A DNA stretch of 45,603 nt from Planctomycetota bacterium (GTDB taxonomy: Bacteria > Planctomycetota > UBA8108 > JACQVS01): assembly GCA_028280485.1 (NCBI GenBank), contig JANQLS010000024.1:1-45603 (forward strand), given 5' to 3'. Shown here one piece after another: positions 1-8,300 of this stretch; the stretch's first letter is position 1; every line of letters starts with the position of its first letter. The notes beneath the pieces are model-generated. The model was not told where the DNA came from. It searched no databases and worked only from the letters and a program-made list of their open reading frames with translations. The position numbers were made by a program, and so were the translations under genes.

Positions 1-86
1 TTGGCGATAGCCTTTTTTCATGCTTTCACGATTGGCTTTAAAAATTGCATGCCGTTCAAGAAACAACGCTTTCAACTTTCATCATC

Positions 87-191
87 AGGCAGGATGGGAT
101 CGCCAAGGAGGTGCGGGAGGAAACTGCGGCGAGTCGCTGGTTCCTCGCACTCGGGCGTCAAGCCCGTAGGGTGGTTTTAAAATTCAGTTAC
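87..191. repeat. 105-bp direct repeat, copy 1
   Basis: This 105-bp block recurs at 586-690, 499 bp downstream in the same orientation. The central stretch from AAGGAGGTGCGGG through GCCCGTAGGGTGG is identical in both copies, with a few differences near each end. It contains a small palindrome (CGGGC, 5-nt loop, GCCCG). No convincing gene covers it. It is probably a dispersed non-coding repeat, but its genome-wide copy number cannot be seen from here. Confidence 0.85.
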
Positions 192-255
192 ACGTCCCTC
201 TTTCGGTCAATTAATCCGTATTTAAACAAATCCAGTCATCTAAAGTTTTATTGTC

Positions 256-343
256 GCCCTTACAGGGCTCGTTCTCAATCTATCTCTTACCCAGGGCGAC
301 GCTTCGCTCTGCCCTGGGCTATGCTATTACGGGCATTCAGCCC
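256..343. repeat. Cluster of GC-rich hairpins between the direct repeats
   Basis: Three hairpins lie close together: GCCCT/AGGGC (256-268), CCAGGGC/GCCCTGG (arms 291-297 and 311-317) and GGGC/GCCC (331-343). They sit in an otherwise AT-rich, non-coding stretch between the two direct repeats. From general knowledge, this kind of 'cagggcgacgcttcgctctgccctg' composition is common as dispersed intergenic repeats in PVC and Bacteroidota genomes. The element is not a recognisable transposase fragment. Confidence 0.6.
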
Positions 344-585
344 TTGGTGGGCTCGTCATCATCAACTTGAACTCAATGCTAAAACGACCTATAGACAATT
401 ACTTCTGCGAAAACTGTTGAACTAGATTTTATCATTCTAAATCGAAGCATCCCTCATACCTTGCCCAGGCAAGGAGAGTTTTAAAACTCCAAATTTCTTT
501 AGGATCATAAAAAATTCCTCCTTCGACATTACGACTTTCCTTGGCGAGGAAAGTTTGTGCCGAGCAACTAGCTCTCCCTCTATTT

Positions 586-690
586 AGGCAAGATGGGATC
601 TCTAAGGAGGTGCGGGAGGAAACTGCGGCGAGTCGCTGGTTCCTCGCACTCGGGCGTCAAGCCCGTAGGGTGGAATTAAAATTCAGTTGC
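586..690. repeat. 105-bp direct repeat, copy 2
   Basis: This is the second copy of the block at 87-191. It differs at a handful of positions: aagatgggatctct instead of aggatgggatcgcc near the left end, and gtggaattaaa instead of gtggttttaaa near the right end. The conserved core suggests a recent duplication or a maintained repeat family. Confidence 0.85.
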
Positions 691-846
691 CCGCCTCTTC
701 TTTCAATTCCTTAAGACCCCATTAAAAGTACTGGTAACCTACAACCCTCAATCCGATAACCCTCCCACTTCACTATCCGCTTATTACCGGTCACCCCATA
801 GACCGAAAACAATCCTCTTTTTGCTGAATTGAAATATTTCATCGTA

Positions 847-885
847 GGCTACTTAAGCTCAAATCATTCTACAACCCAAGTAGCC
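847..885 (+). promoter_or_regulatory. Inverted repeat abutting the start codon of the hybrid kinase
   Basis: An 8-bp inverted repeat, GGCTACTT (847-854) and AAGTAGCC (878-885), ends five bases before the ATG at 891. A 12-bp perfect palindrome, TGAAATATTTCA, lies just upstream (830-841). No Shine-Dalgarno sequence is visible. In RNA the stem would bracket the leader next to the start codon; as DNA it could be an operator. Either role is inference. Confidence 0.4.
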
Positions 886-890
886 CCATC

Positions 891-2429
891 ATGAATCCAA
901 ATTATCAAAATGACTTTTCAGTCTCTCTCAATGACGAATCTCCCGGAAAAATTCTCATCGTTGATGACAACGAGGAGATCATCATTCTCACGAGCAAATT
1001 CTTAAAGCATCACGGATTTGAAATTATTTGCTGTGGCGATGGAGAAACGGCGCTCACGATGTGTGAAGAGTTAAAACCGGATGTGGTTTTACTCGATGTC
1101 ATGCTTCCGAAGATCGATGGCTTAGAGGTATGTAAGAGACTCAAAGCGGGAGAGCTCACCCGAAAAATTATGGTCTTACTTTTGACCGGGTGCGGAACGC
1201 TCAATAGCCGAGTGAAAGGCTTGGAAGCCGGTGCTGATGATTACATTACTAAACCCTTTCATGTCTCTGAACTCTTAGCCAGGGTTCGGAGTGCACTGCG
1301 CATTAAAAAGCTTACTGAAGAAATCGAGCAGAGTCATCTTCAGTTGTTAGAGTCTCATAAAGATCGACTTCGATCTGAAAAGATGGCGACAATTGGCTTG
1401 TTAGCAACGGGAATCGCCCATGAATTTAACAATATCATGAGCGGTATTTCAGGCTTCGCCCAACTCGCTAAAAAGAATCCTGAGTACCAAGAAAAACTCG
1501 TCGACGTGACGATGACCCAAGCTAAACGAGCGATGGAAATAGCTAATAGCCTATCGACTTTTTATCGCCCCAGCGCGGGTAAGAGTGAGGTTTCGCTGAA
1601 AGAGATTATCGATAACGCTCTTCTTCTCATCACCAAAGAGGTGAAAGAACGTGAGATCGATGTAGAAACCCAAATCGATCCTGATATCAAGATTTGGGCT
1701 CACGCCGGACAAATCCAAGAAGTGATTTTAAACTTCTTTCTCAATGCCATTCACGCGATGGGGAAAACGGGCAAGTTGAGTATTCGACTCTTTGAAATCG
1801 AAGGCGAAGCTCAATTGGAAATTGAGGACACTGGTGGAGGAATTCCTGAAGAGGTCTTAGAAAAGATCTTTGATCCCTTCTTTACAACCAAAGGGGCATT
1901 AGGTGGCGGCGGGGGCTGCGGCAGTGGATTAGGCCTAAGCGTTTCCTACAACATTCTCACATCACACCGGGGAACCGTAAAAATCGACAACAATCCCCCA
2001 AAAGGCGTTTGCTTTATCATCAAACTACCTCTGTCTAAAACCATCGCTGAAGGTTTGGAAAAAGCAGAGTCGAGCGCGAAGAAAAATGGAAACTTATTAA
2101 TTGGAGATTCAGACCATTCGATCCACGAAATTGCCGACAAGTACCTCAAAGGAACGGCAGGAGAATGTTATTGTTCAAACTGGGATCAGTTGTGGGAAGA
2201 ATTGGAAGGGAATTCGATCGACACCGTCTTAATAGATCTCAATCTCGAAGGTGATATTCCTTTTGAAGAATCGTTCACAAAGCTGGTGACGAAGCGCCCC
2301 GAACTTTCGATCATCCTGACCTCTGACAATCTCTCTCATCCCAACCTCTCCGAATACCTCAGCCACTGCTGCGGCCATCTCCTAAAACCTTATACCGTGG
2401 AAAATTTAACCAACCTGGTCGAGTTATAG
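891..2429 (+). CDS. Hybrid sensor histidine kinase, REC-HisKA-HATPase-REC
   Basis: A 512-residue cytoplasmic two-component protein with no membrane segment. Residues 20-137 form a receiver domain: acidic pair D25-D26, phospho-acceptor D69 in VVLLDVMLP, and K121 in ITKPF. A short coiled linker leads to an H-box with H177 ([13 protein letters not shown]). The HATPase domain has an N-box around 280-290 ([12 protein letters not shown]), DTGGGIP at 313-319, FDPFFTTK, and a final GSGLGLS. The ATP lid carries an unusual Gly run, ALGGGGGCG, at 336-344. Residues 400-512 look like a second, weaker receiver (D406/D408, D449, K499). An N-terminal receiver suggests that phosphorylation from another kinase controls this one. 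No DNA-binding output is present. The gene is convergent with the zinc-ribbon gene and overlaps its 3' end by 6 bp. The partner regulator is not obvious; 4018-5040 is the nearest candidate. Confidence 0.93.
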   Translation: MNPNYQNDFSVSLNDESPGKILIVDDNEEIIILTSKFLKHHGFEIICCGDGETALTMCEELKPDVVLLDVMLPKIDGLEVCKRLKAGELTRKIMVLLLTGCGTLNSRVKGLEAGADDYITKPFHVSELLARVRSALRIKKLTEEIEQSHLQLLESHKDRLRSEKMATIGLLATGIAHEFNNIMSGISGFAQLAKKNPEYQEKLVDVTMTQAKRAMEIANSLSTFYRPSAGKSEVSLKEIIDNALLLITKEVKEREIDVETQIDPDIKIWAHAGQIQEVILNFFLNAIHAMGKTGKLSIRLFEIEGEAQLEIEDTGGGIPEEVLEKIFDPFFTTKGALGGGGGCGSGLGLSVSYNILTSHRGTVKIDNNPPKGVCFIIKLPLSKTIAEGLEKAESSAKKNGNLLIGDSDHSIHEIADKYLKGTAGECYCSNWDQLWEELEGNSIDTVLIDLNLEGDIPFEESFTKLVTKRPELSIILTSDNLSHPNLSEYLSHCCGHLLKPYTVENLTNLVEL

Positions 2430-2918
2430 AGGTCGGATAGTCATATTGCTGTTACCACACTGAGGGCATTTAAAGAGCCCCTTCTTTAGCTCACCTTCTT
2501 TTTGAACGATGACTTCAGTGGGTTCGGCGAGGTAGTCTTCAGGTTCTAATGCTACGAGGACGTGAACTTCTTCGAATTGTCGCTCTAATCCACACCCGAT
2601 ACAACGAACGTAAGTTCCTCCGGGATCCTCGAGATCTTCAGAATCCGCTTGCGCGTCCCCTCCTTCTTGCAAACTTTTCAGTAAGCTTTCAAGACTTTGA
2701 ACATAGTCTTCCATCTTCTTATTGAACTCGGCTTGCTTCCGTCGGAGGACTTGAATGTTTTCTTCGATGCGAGTGATTTGGTGTTGTCTTAGCTGAGAGG
2801 CAACTGGAAATGGTACTTTCCTATTCTTTCGCGCTTCGGGCGATGCTAATTCTTGCATCAATTTCCCCGTGGCGATGGTGATCTCTTCGAAGACAATTTG
2901 AGGCGTTTCGGATTCCAA
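2424..2918 (-). CDS. Small coiled-coil zinc-ribbon protein
   Basis: A 164-residue protein. Residues 40-85 are charged and helical, probably a coiled coil (RIEENIQVLRRKQAEFNKKM). They are followed by an acidic linker and a C-terminal zinc-ribbon-like module with C106/C109 (RCIGCG) and C151/C154 (KCPQCG), about 42 residues apart. That spacing fits a four-Cys zinc site; metal binding is inferred. There is no signal peptide, so it is probably cytoplasmic. I do not recognise a named family. Its 3' end overlaps the convergent kinase gene by 6 bp, so transcription of one may interfere with the other. The coding quality is good and the Cys pairs argue for a real gene. Confidence 0.8.
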   Translation of the reverse strand: MESETPQIVFEEITIATGKLMQELASPEARKNRKVPFPVASQLRQHQITRIEENIQVLRRKQAEFNKKMEDYVQSLESLLKSLQEGGDAQADSEDLEDPGGTYVRCIGCGLERQFEEVHVLVALEPEDYLAEPTEVIVQKEGELKKGLFKCPQCGNSNMTIRPL

Positions 2919-3544
2919 GGGATTTAACTCTTAAGGATTCTAGGGTGAATTTAGATCGTTAAAATTTTATTGGGGAACATCAGGTAGAAACTCATACCGA
3001 GCTCCACAAGATCAGATAAGGCAATATTTATTCCGACTCAACTGCTTCCACGTATTCTATTTGCCCTCTATTTGCTTTAATTTTTGGTCTCTTTTTCCTT
3101 TTTATTGCACTTTGCCCACCCTCCGAAGGACCTCAACCCACAGCATAAGATCATAACTCCCCCTCTATTGAACTCAATACTGAGCCCACGAAAAGAGAAA
3201 AACGACGGTCACTTCGACTTCAAAACTGGCCCCCGCTGTAAGGCTTCAGTTTTTATGCGAATTTATTGATCTGCTTTTACCGATTTTAAAATCTACTCGC
3301 CGAAATCATTTGATCCCTACAACTGACACGAGATTAATTCTGTCAAAACTTGATACAAGAAATAAAAATTCCGGCGTTAGATCAGAAGATTTAAAAACAC
3401 CTCGGTCTTAAAGGTCCTATAACCTTTTTAAGAGTCTCTCTAAAATGACGAAACTCTAAGAGCGTAGTAAACTTCCATGAACAAACCTCGTTCTGTTTAT
3501 TTTATTAGCACGTCGACGAATAGGAAATTGAGCAAGGAAAGACG
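2919..3544. other. Intergenic region, about 625 bp, no gene seen
   Basis: AT-rich spacer between the divergent zinc-ribbon gene and the acidic-protein gene, so it should hold promoters for both. A 61-codon open frame at 3084-3269 has no ribosome-binding site and no recognisable protein character, and I do not call it. Small dyads occur, for example GATTTTAAAATC near 3280 and AAAGGT/ACCTTT at 3410-3427, but none is strong enough to name. Confidence 0.5.
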
Positions 3545-4021
3545 GTGGAGAAAGAAGTCGTCAACTCTCGAGACCAAAAGGCTCTCCGTACGGAGTTGGA
3601 AAAAATTCAAGACTGTTTTCAGGTTGCTACAGAGAAATGGCAAGCCCTACTAAAGGATTTCGAATCCTTTAAAGATGAAGCTAGTGGTTTGGGCTTTGAG
3701 GAGTTATTCGGCGATATCTTAAAAAACGCCGAACAAGCTCACGAAAAGATCAAAGGACTCAGCTCTCATCTTCACGGAGATTCAACTCAGAAGCCTGAAG
3801 CTTCATCAGAATGTTCAACCTCCTCCCCCAACGATGATACGATCTGCGATGATGCGATCTGCCCTTCAGAACCGATAACAGAATCCATCCAGGAAGATCC
3901 CATCAGTTCCTCGGAAGTTTCTCCTGATTCTTCGCCTCCCCCAGTTGAGCCTAAAAAATCATCGAATCTGCAAATTTCAATTGCCGATGAGGTATTCAAG
4001 CGACTCAACAGCAAGAAATGA
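3545..4021 (+). CDS. Acidic coiled-coil protein coupled to a REC-GAF regulator
   Basis: A 158-residue protein starting at GTG, with an AAGGAA-type Shine-Dalgarno just upstream. Residues 1-75 are helical and charged, probably a coiled coil. Residues 80-140 are low-complexity, rich in Ser, Pro, Glu and Asp with repeats of the D-D-A/T-I-C type. The C-terminus (ISIADEVFKRLNSKK) looks like a short conserved tail. No family is recognised. Its TGA overlaps the ATG of the next gene in an ATGA junction, which implies translational coupling and equal dosage with the regulator. It may be an adaptor or partner of that receiver protein, but this is inferred only from the overlap. Confidence 0.75.
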   Translation: MEKEVVNSRDQKALRTELEKIQDCFQVATEKWQALLKDFESFKDEASGLGFEELFGDILKNAEQAHEKIKGLSSHLHGDSTQKPEASSECSTSSPNDDTICDDAICPSEPITESIQEDPISSSEVSPDSSPPPVEPKKSSNLQISIADEVFKRLNSKK

Positions 4022-5040
4022 CCTCTGAGAATCACCCTCGCCCTCTAAACAACATGAAAAATAAAGCCAAAGTACAAGGAGAATTGCTCATCGTCGATGA
4101 TGAAGCCTTCATCCAGAATGCTTTCAAGCTCTATTTTGAAACCTTAGGCTACAAGGTTTGGACGGCCGAGGGGAAAGAGAGCGCCTTAGAGCGCTTTCAA
4201 AGCGAAGATACGGATATCGATCTCATCCTTTTAGATTTGGTCATGCCAAAATGTAATGGAATCGATCTCCTTAAAAGATTCAAACAAGAAGATCCTAATA
4301 TCGAGGTCATCATCGCTACGGGCTGTGGAAGTATCAGTTCAGCGATCGAAGCCATGCGTTATGGCGCCTTTGACTACGTCACGAAGCCCATAGTCGACTT
4401 TGAAAAAGATCTCTTAAAGATTGTCGAAGACGCTTTACTCAGAAGGCGCCATCGCTCTTTGGGGAGCATTCCATCATCTTTCTCACCATCACCAGAGGAT
4501 GACGGTGCTACGCACCAAGCCTTAAATCTCTTTCAAAACTTAACGGCTTGGAGCCAATTGGTGACCCAGCCGGATATTCTTCCCGACTTCAATGCTTTAA
4601 CCTCGGTTTTGTCGGAAACCCTCTACGTTAAAACGGGGCTCTTCTATCGATACTCGGATGAAGAACTCACTCCAGTTTCAGCCTGGGGCGGAGCTCAATT
4701 AGTCGAAATCGAGCCACGACTCTTCGCGAACAGTGAAATTTACAACGCGGTGATTCAAAACAAATTTCATACTTTCAGCTGCGAAGAAATCAATTTAGAC
4801 GCATTCAATATCAAACAGCGCCAAGACGAACTCCACCCATTGATCTGCCATGCGCCCATGATCGGGGAGAAGGGCACTCGAGGATCGATCATCCTCTTCT
4901 TCGATGCGAAAATTCCTGCTTTTAATTTCGAGGGAATCCTCCACAATGGGGCCCCCTTTCAATTGGCAGCGGCCCTTTTATCGCCTTTTTTATTCTCATT
5001 ACCGGTCCCGGTAAAAATCGCGGACTCCACCCCAGCCTGA
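4018..5040 (+). CDS. Response regulator with C-terminal GAF-like domain
   Basis: A 340-residue protein. Residues 22-135 are a canonical receiver: D27-D28, phospho-acceptor D73 in LILLDLVMP, T101 in ATGCGS, and K123 in VTKPI, most like NtrC-class receivers. There is no AAA+ or helix-turn-helix output. Instead residues 170-330 form an alpha/beta region compatible with a degenerate GAF-type sensor (LFYRYSDEEL, PMIGEKGTRGSIILFF). That assignment is tentative. The start overlaps the preceding stop (ATGA). An internal ATG at 4054 is an alternative that would lose the overlap but keep the whole receiver. It is probably a signalling integrator acting through protein contacts. The kinase at 891-2429 is a plausible phospho-donor. 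Confidence 0.88.
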   Translation: MTSENHPRPLNNMKNKAKVQGELLIVDDEAFIQNAFKLYFETLGYKVWTAEGKESALERFQSEDTDIDLILLDLVMPKCNGIDLLKRFKQEDPNIEVIIATGCGSISSAIEAMRYGAFDYVTKPIVDFEKDLLKIVEDALLRRRHRSLGSIPSSFSPSPEDDGATHQALNLFQNLTAWSQLVTQPDILPDFNALTSVLSETLYVKTGLFYRYSDEELTPVSAWGGAQLVEIEPRLFANSEIYNAVIQNKFHTFSCEEINLDAFNIKQRQDELHPLICHAPMIGEKGTRGSIILFFDAKIPAFNFEGILHNGAPFQLAAALLSPFLFSLPVPVKIADSTPA

Positions 5041-5375
5041 ACCCTTTGTAGAGCGGTTAGAGTTCTATGAGTTTCCCCTTATATTCCCCCAGGCTCCTCC
5101 TGAATTTGCCGATAACTAAGGAATATTGTTAGTCTCTTCAGTAATTAATCTGAAAATGGCTTAAATGATTCATTGTGATGAGCTGTAACTCCGTAGAAAA
5201 TATGGGCGTTAACAGTACCAGCAAAATGGCCTCACACTCGGATCTTCCCGGAATCATTTCGGCATTTAATTGAGGCATATCGTCAACATCAAGCGGACAT
5301 CAAATCGGTAATAGATCGGTATCAGATCAGCATCGAGATGACCTCGAGCCCGACTCGTTCTAATTCAGTTTATCT
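5041..5375. other. Intergenic region, about 335 bp, no gene seen
   Basis: No coding frame of quality and no Rho-independent terminator is apparent after the regulator stop. A short run of GATCGGTA/GATCAG-like repeats occurs at about 5300-5340, just before the giant exported protein. It could belong to that gene's promoter region, but nothing specific can be called. Confidence 0.45.
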
Positions 5376-8300
5376 ATGACTCCATTCTTCAGAACCAGCA
5401 TGAGTACAGTCAAGCGTTACCTCAAGAGTGGTTTGATTCTTTCATTCACTCTTATCTCGCTCCCGGAGCTTTCCTCTAACGAAATCCCCGGTTCCGGATT
5501 GCGATACCCAACTCAAACGAGCTGGAACTCGCTCTATCTTCAGCTCGAAGAGAAATTAGATAACCTGCCCCCCAGCCAGGCTGCTGAAGAATTGACCGTT
5601 CTCATCAAAGAATTAGAAAAAATACAAAAAGCGGATGGTGAAGCTCACACCGTTCCCTTAACCCTCCCTGCCGGCCGAGGCTATGCTCTCGGTGCCACCG
5701 CTCTGGTAAAAAGATTAAAAAAATTAGCCTCTTCCGAGACTCTAGAAAAATACGTCGAATACCTGAGCCCCTATCTCGATGACAAGATGGAAACCCTTCC
5801 CGAACGGGCTTGGGATAACGAGCGTGTTCAATTTCGCCACCAACTTCTCCGAGATCACGAAGAGACGGACCTCGCCTACTCCCTAGCTCAAGAACATATC
5901 ATCGAACGCTTAGAGGCCGGTGATTTAGAGGCCGCAGGCTTGGCTTGCCGAGTCTTAGAACAGCATTCTAAAGCCACATCTCAAGACCAACTGAGAGCTC
6001 GATGGATCCAATTTCGTATTCAGAAAATACTCTTGGGAGCAGCTAAACGTACCCACGGAGCATCGAAATACGAGACTCTTAAGAAACAGCTTCAGAGCTC
6101 GATCGAGAATCCAGCGGATGGCATAGACCCTCAATTAAAGGAGCTAATCCAAAAGGAGATCGACCGACCGATCCATTCCAATAATCCACTGAATCTTCAA
6201 GTTCAACGATGGCGACATCCCTTATGGCTGAGAACTCAAGTTGAACCTCAACTTAAAGGAGGCTACGCCCTGGGCAGTGTCCAACATCGGCAACCCTTTG
6301 AGTTTTCAGAATTGAGATCGCATCTCGATCGCTTCGTTCCACGCGTCAATCCTCACGTAGCTCCTCTCAGAGATGAACAAGCTACAGAAGCTCCAAAAGC
6401 GATCGCCAACCAACGGGCTTCTAATGTCTCACTGATCGACATCGCGCTACCGTTCTTCCCCGTAAGTGATGGGAAGCGGATCTATCTGCAAACTTATAAA
6501 GATCTGATCGCCTTAGACAGTTCCTCCTTTGAACAGGCCTGGAAAACGAGCTTGAAGGAAGAAACCTTTGAAGCCTTAGGCACCTTGAAGAGCCCCGCTC
6601 CCATCGGGAATACGGTCGTTTGCACCACCTCAGAGATCGCCATGGGTCTCTTGAGTGAAACGGGCGAGATTGTCTGGAAACAACGAGTTGCTTACTCGCG
6701 GAAAAAACAAGGACTCCTACTCACTCCAGAGGAATTCTCGAATGTGAAGGGAGTCATAGCCGTCAAAGACATCCTGCGACAACTCGATGCCAAGGATGAT
6801 CCCGACTTACTATCGGTCAGTCTCACTCCCGCTTATCCTTCACCCAATTCAGCTCTGATCGGAGCGCGAGCTCGGGTCGACGGACAAACCTTCGTTTATT
6901 GCATCAGTTATGGAGTAGACGGCACACCTCTTTGGTCGACCTATTTGGGATCCTCCGAAGGTTCCGACCACTTAGGTATGAGCGCAACGATCTCTCCCCC
7001 CATCGCCCGGGAGGGAAAAGTTTTCCTTTCAACCAACTCAGGCTTCATCGCTTGTTTAGATGCTTACGATGGTCAAATCCTTTGGCTCCAGGCTTACCCT
7101 CGACTCAACGAAGCCGGAAAAGTTCGAGCCATCGATAAAAAGGACCGCTGGCAGGCGAACCCGATCTACTACCACAAAGGTGATTTGTACCTGACCCCAT
7201 CGGATAGCGATGAACTCTTTCGAATCGATGCTCAGACAGGTCGAATTGTCGGACGACTCCCTCGTTTAGAACAAACGACACTCTTAGGTTCCTACGAAGA
7301 CCGACTGATCTTAGGGGGAGCCTTCCTCCGAGCGATTCATATCGATGAAGAAAAATGGGGTCAACTCGCTTGGACTTGGAAGCCGCCATCGGGTTATGCG
7401 ATTCCTCAAGGGCGTTCCTACATCGAGAATGGAGAAGTTCTCGTCTCGGACCTCAATGCGCTTTACTCGATCGATGCCCAAACGGGAACTGAACTCTCAA
7501 CTGCGCTTTGGGACTTCCGTGGAGGTGGAGGAAACCTCTTACCACTCCCTTCAGGGCATCTCGTCGTCGCTTCTAATGGGGGTTACCTCATCTACAATCA
7601 CCGCGAGCGAGAACGGGATCGCATCCGATTACTTCCGCCAAATTCTGAACTTCGAATTCTGGCCACGGCTCGCCTTCAACTCAAAAGTGGAGATTTAAAG
7701 ACTGGCCTCATCACCCTAAACGAATGGGCAAAGAAGAGATTTCCACCACCACCCAACAATTCCCCCACTGATAGAATTCTCTTCGAGCTTTCGGAACTCC
7801 TGAGGTACTCCATCGAAATCCATGGAAGTGAGAATCCCTTAACCCCCGACATTTTGATTCTCCTCACCCGCACCGAGCGTCAAATTCCCAACCGGGCTGT
7901 CGCGGCCTTTCAAGCGGCGAAGTGGTACCACCAACACCAATCCCCAACTCAATCGATAGCTGTAATCAGGCAAGCCTTAGCATCTCGCCTTGGTAACATC
8001 GATTGTCGAGTGAATGAGTTTTTGGAAATCCCCGGGCAAGTTTTAGCGACGAATATCCTAAAGTCGATTCAAACGGGAACCGTCGCCGATCAAGCAGCTT
8101 ACCAAAAGTTTGAATACGCCGCGGAGGAAGCCTTCGTTCGAGCCAAGCGCATCGGTTCCCAGGATGCCTTTGAGAGAATCGTTCGTCTTTTTCCCACCAC
8201 TCTAACAGCGGGGAAAGCCCAGTTAGAGCTGGCTCAATATTTCAAAGCAAAACAAAATCAAACTGCGGCCTTGGGTTGGCTCATCGACCACTTAAGGGAC

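Noticed and set aside
1..68. Start of a minus-strand gene leaving the window on the left
   Set aside because: A short open stretch exists, but an in-frame stop lies just upstream and only about 26 residues are visible without a clear start, so it cannot be supported.
45..425. A 126-codon plus-strand open frame
   Set aside because: It runs through the 105-bp direct repeat and the hairpin cluster, has no ribosome-binding site and its composition follows the palindromes; translation of repeat DNA is the simplest explanation.
3084..3269. 61-codon open frame in the intergenic region
   Set aside because: No Shine-Dalgarno, AT-rich and low protein character; no link to neighbours.
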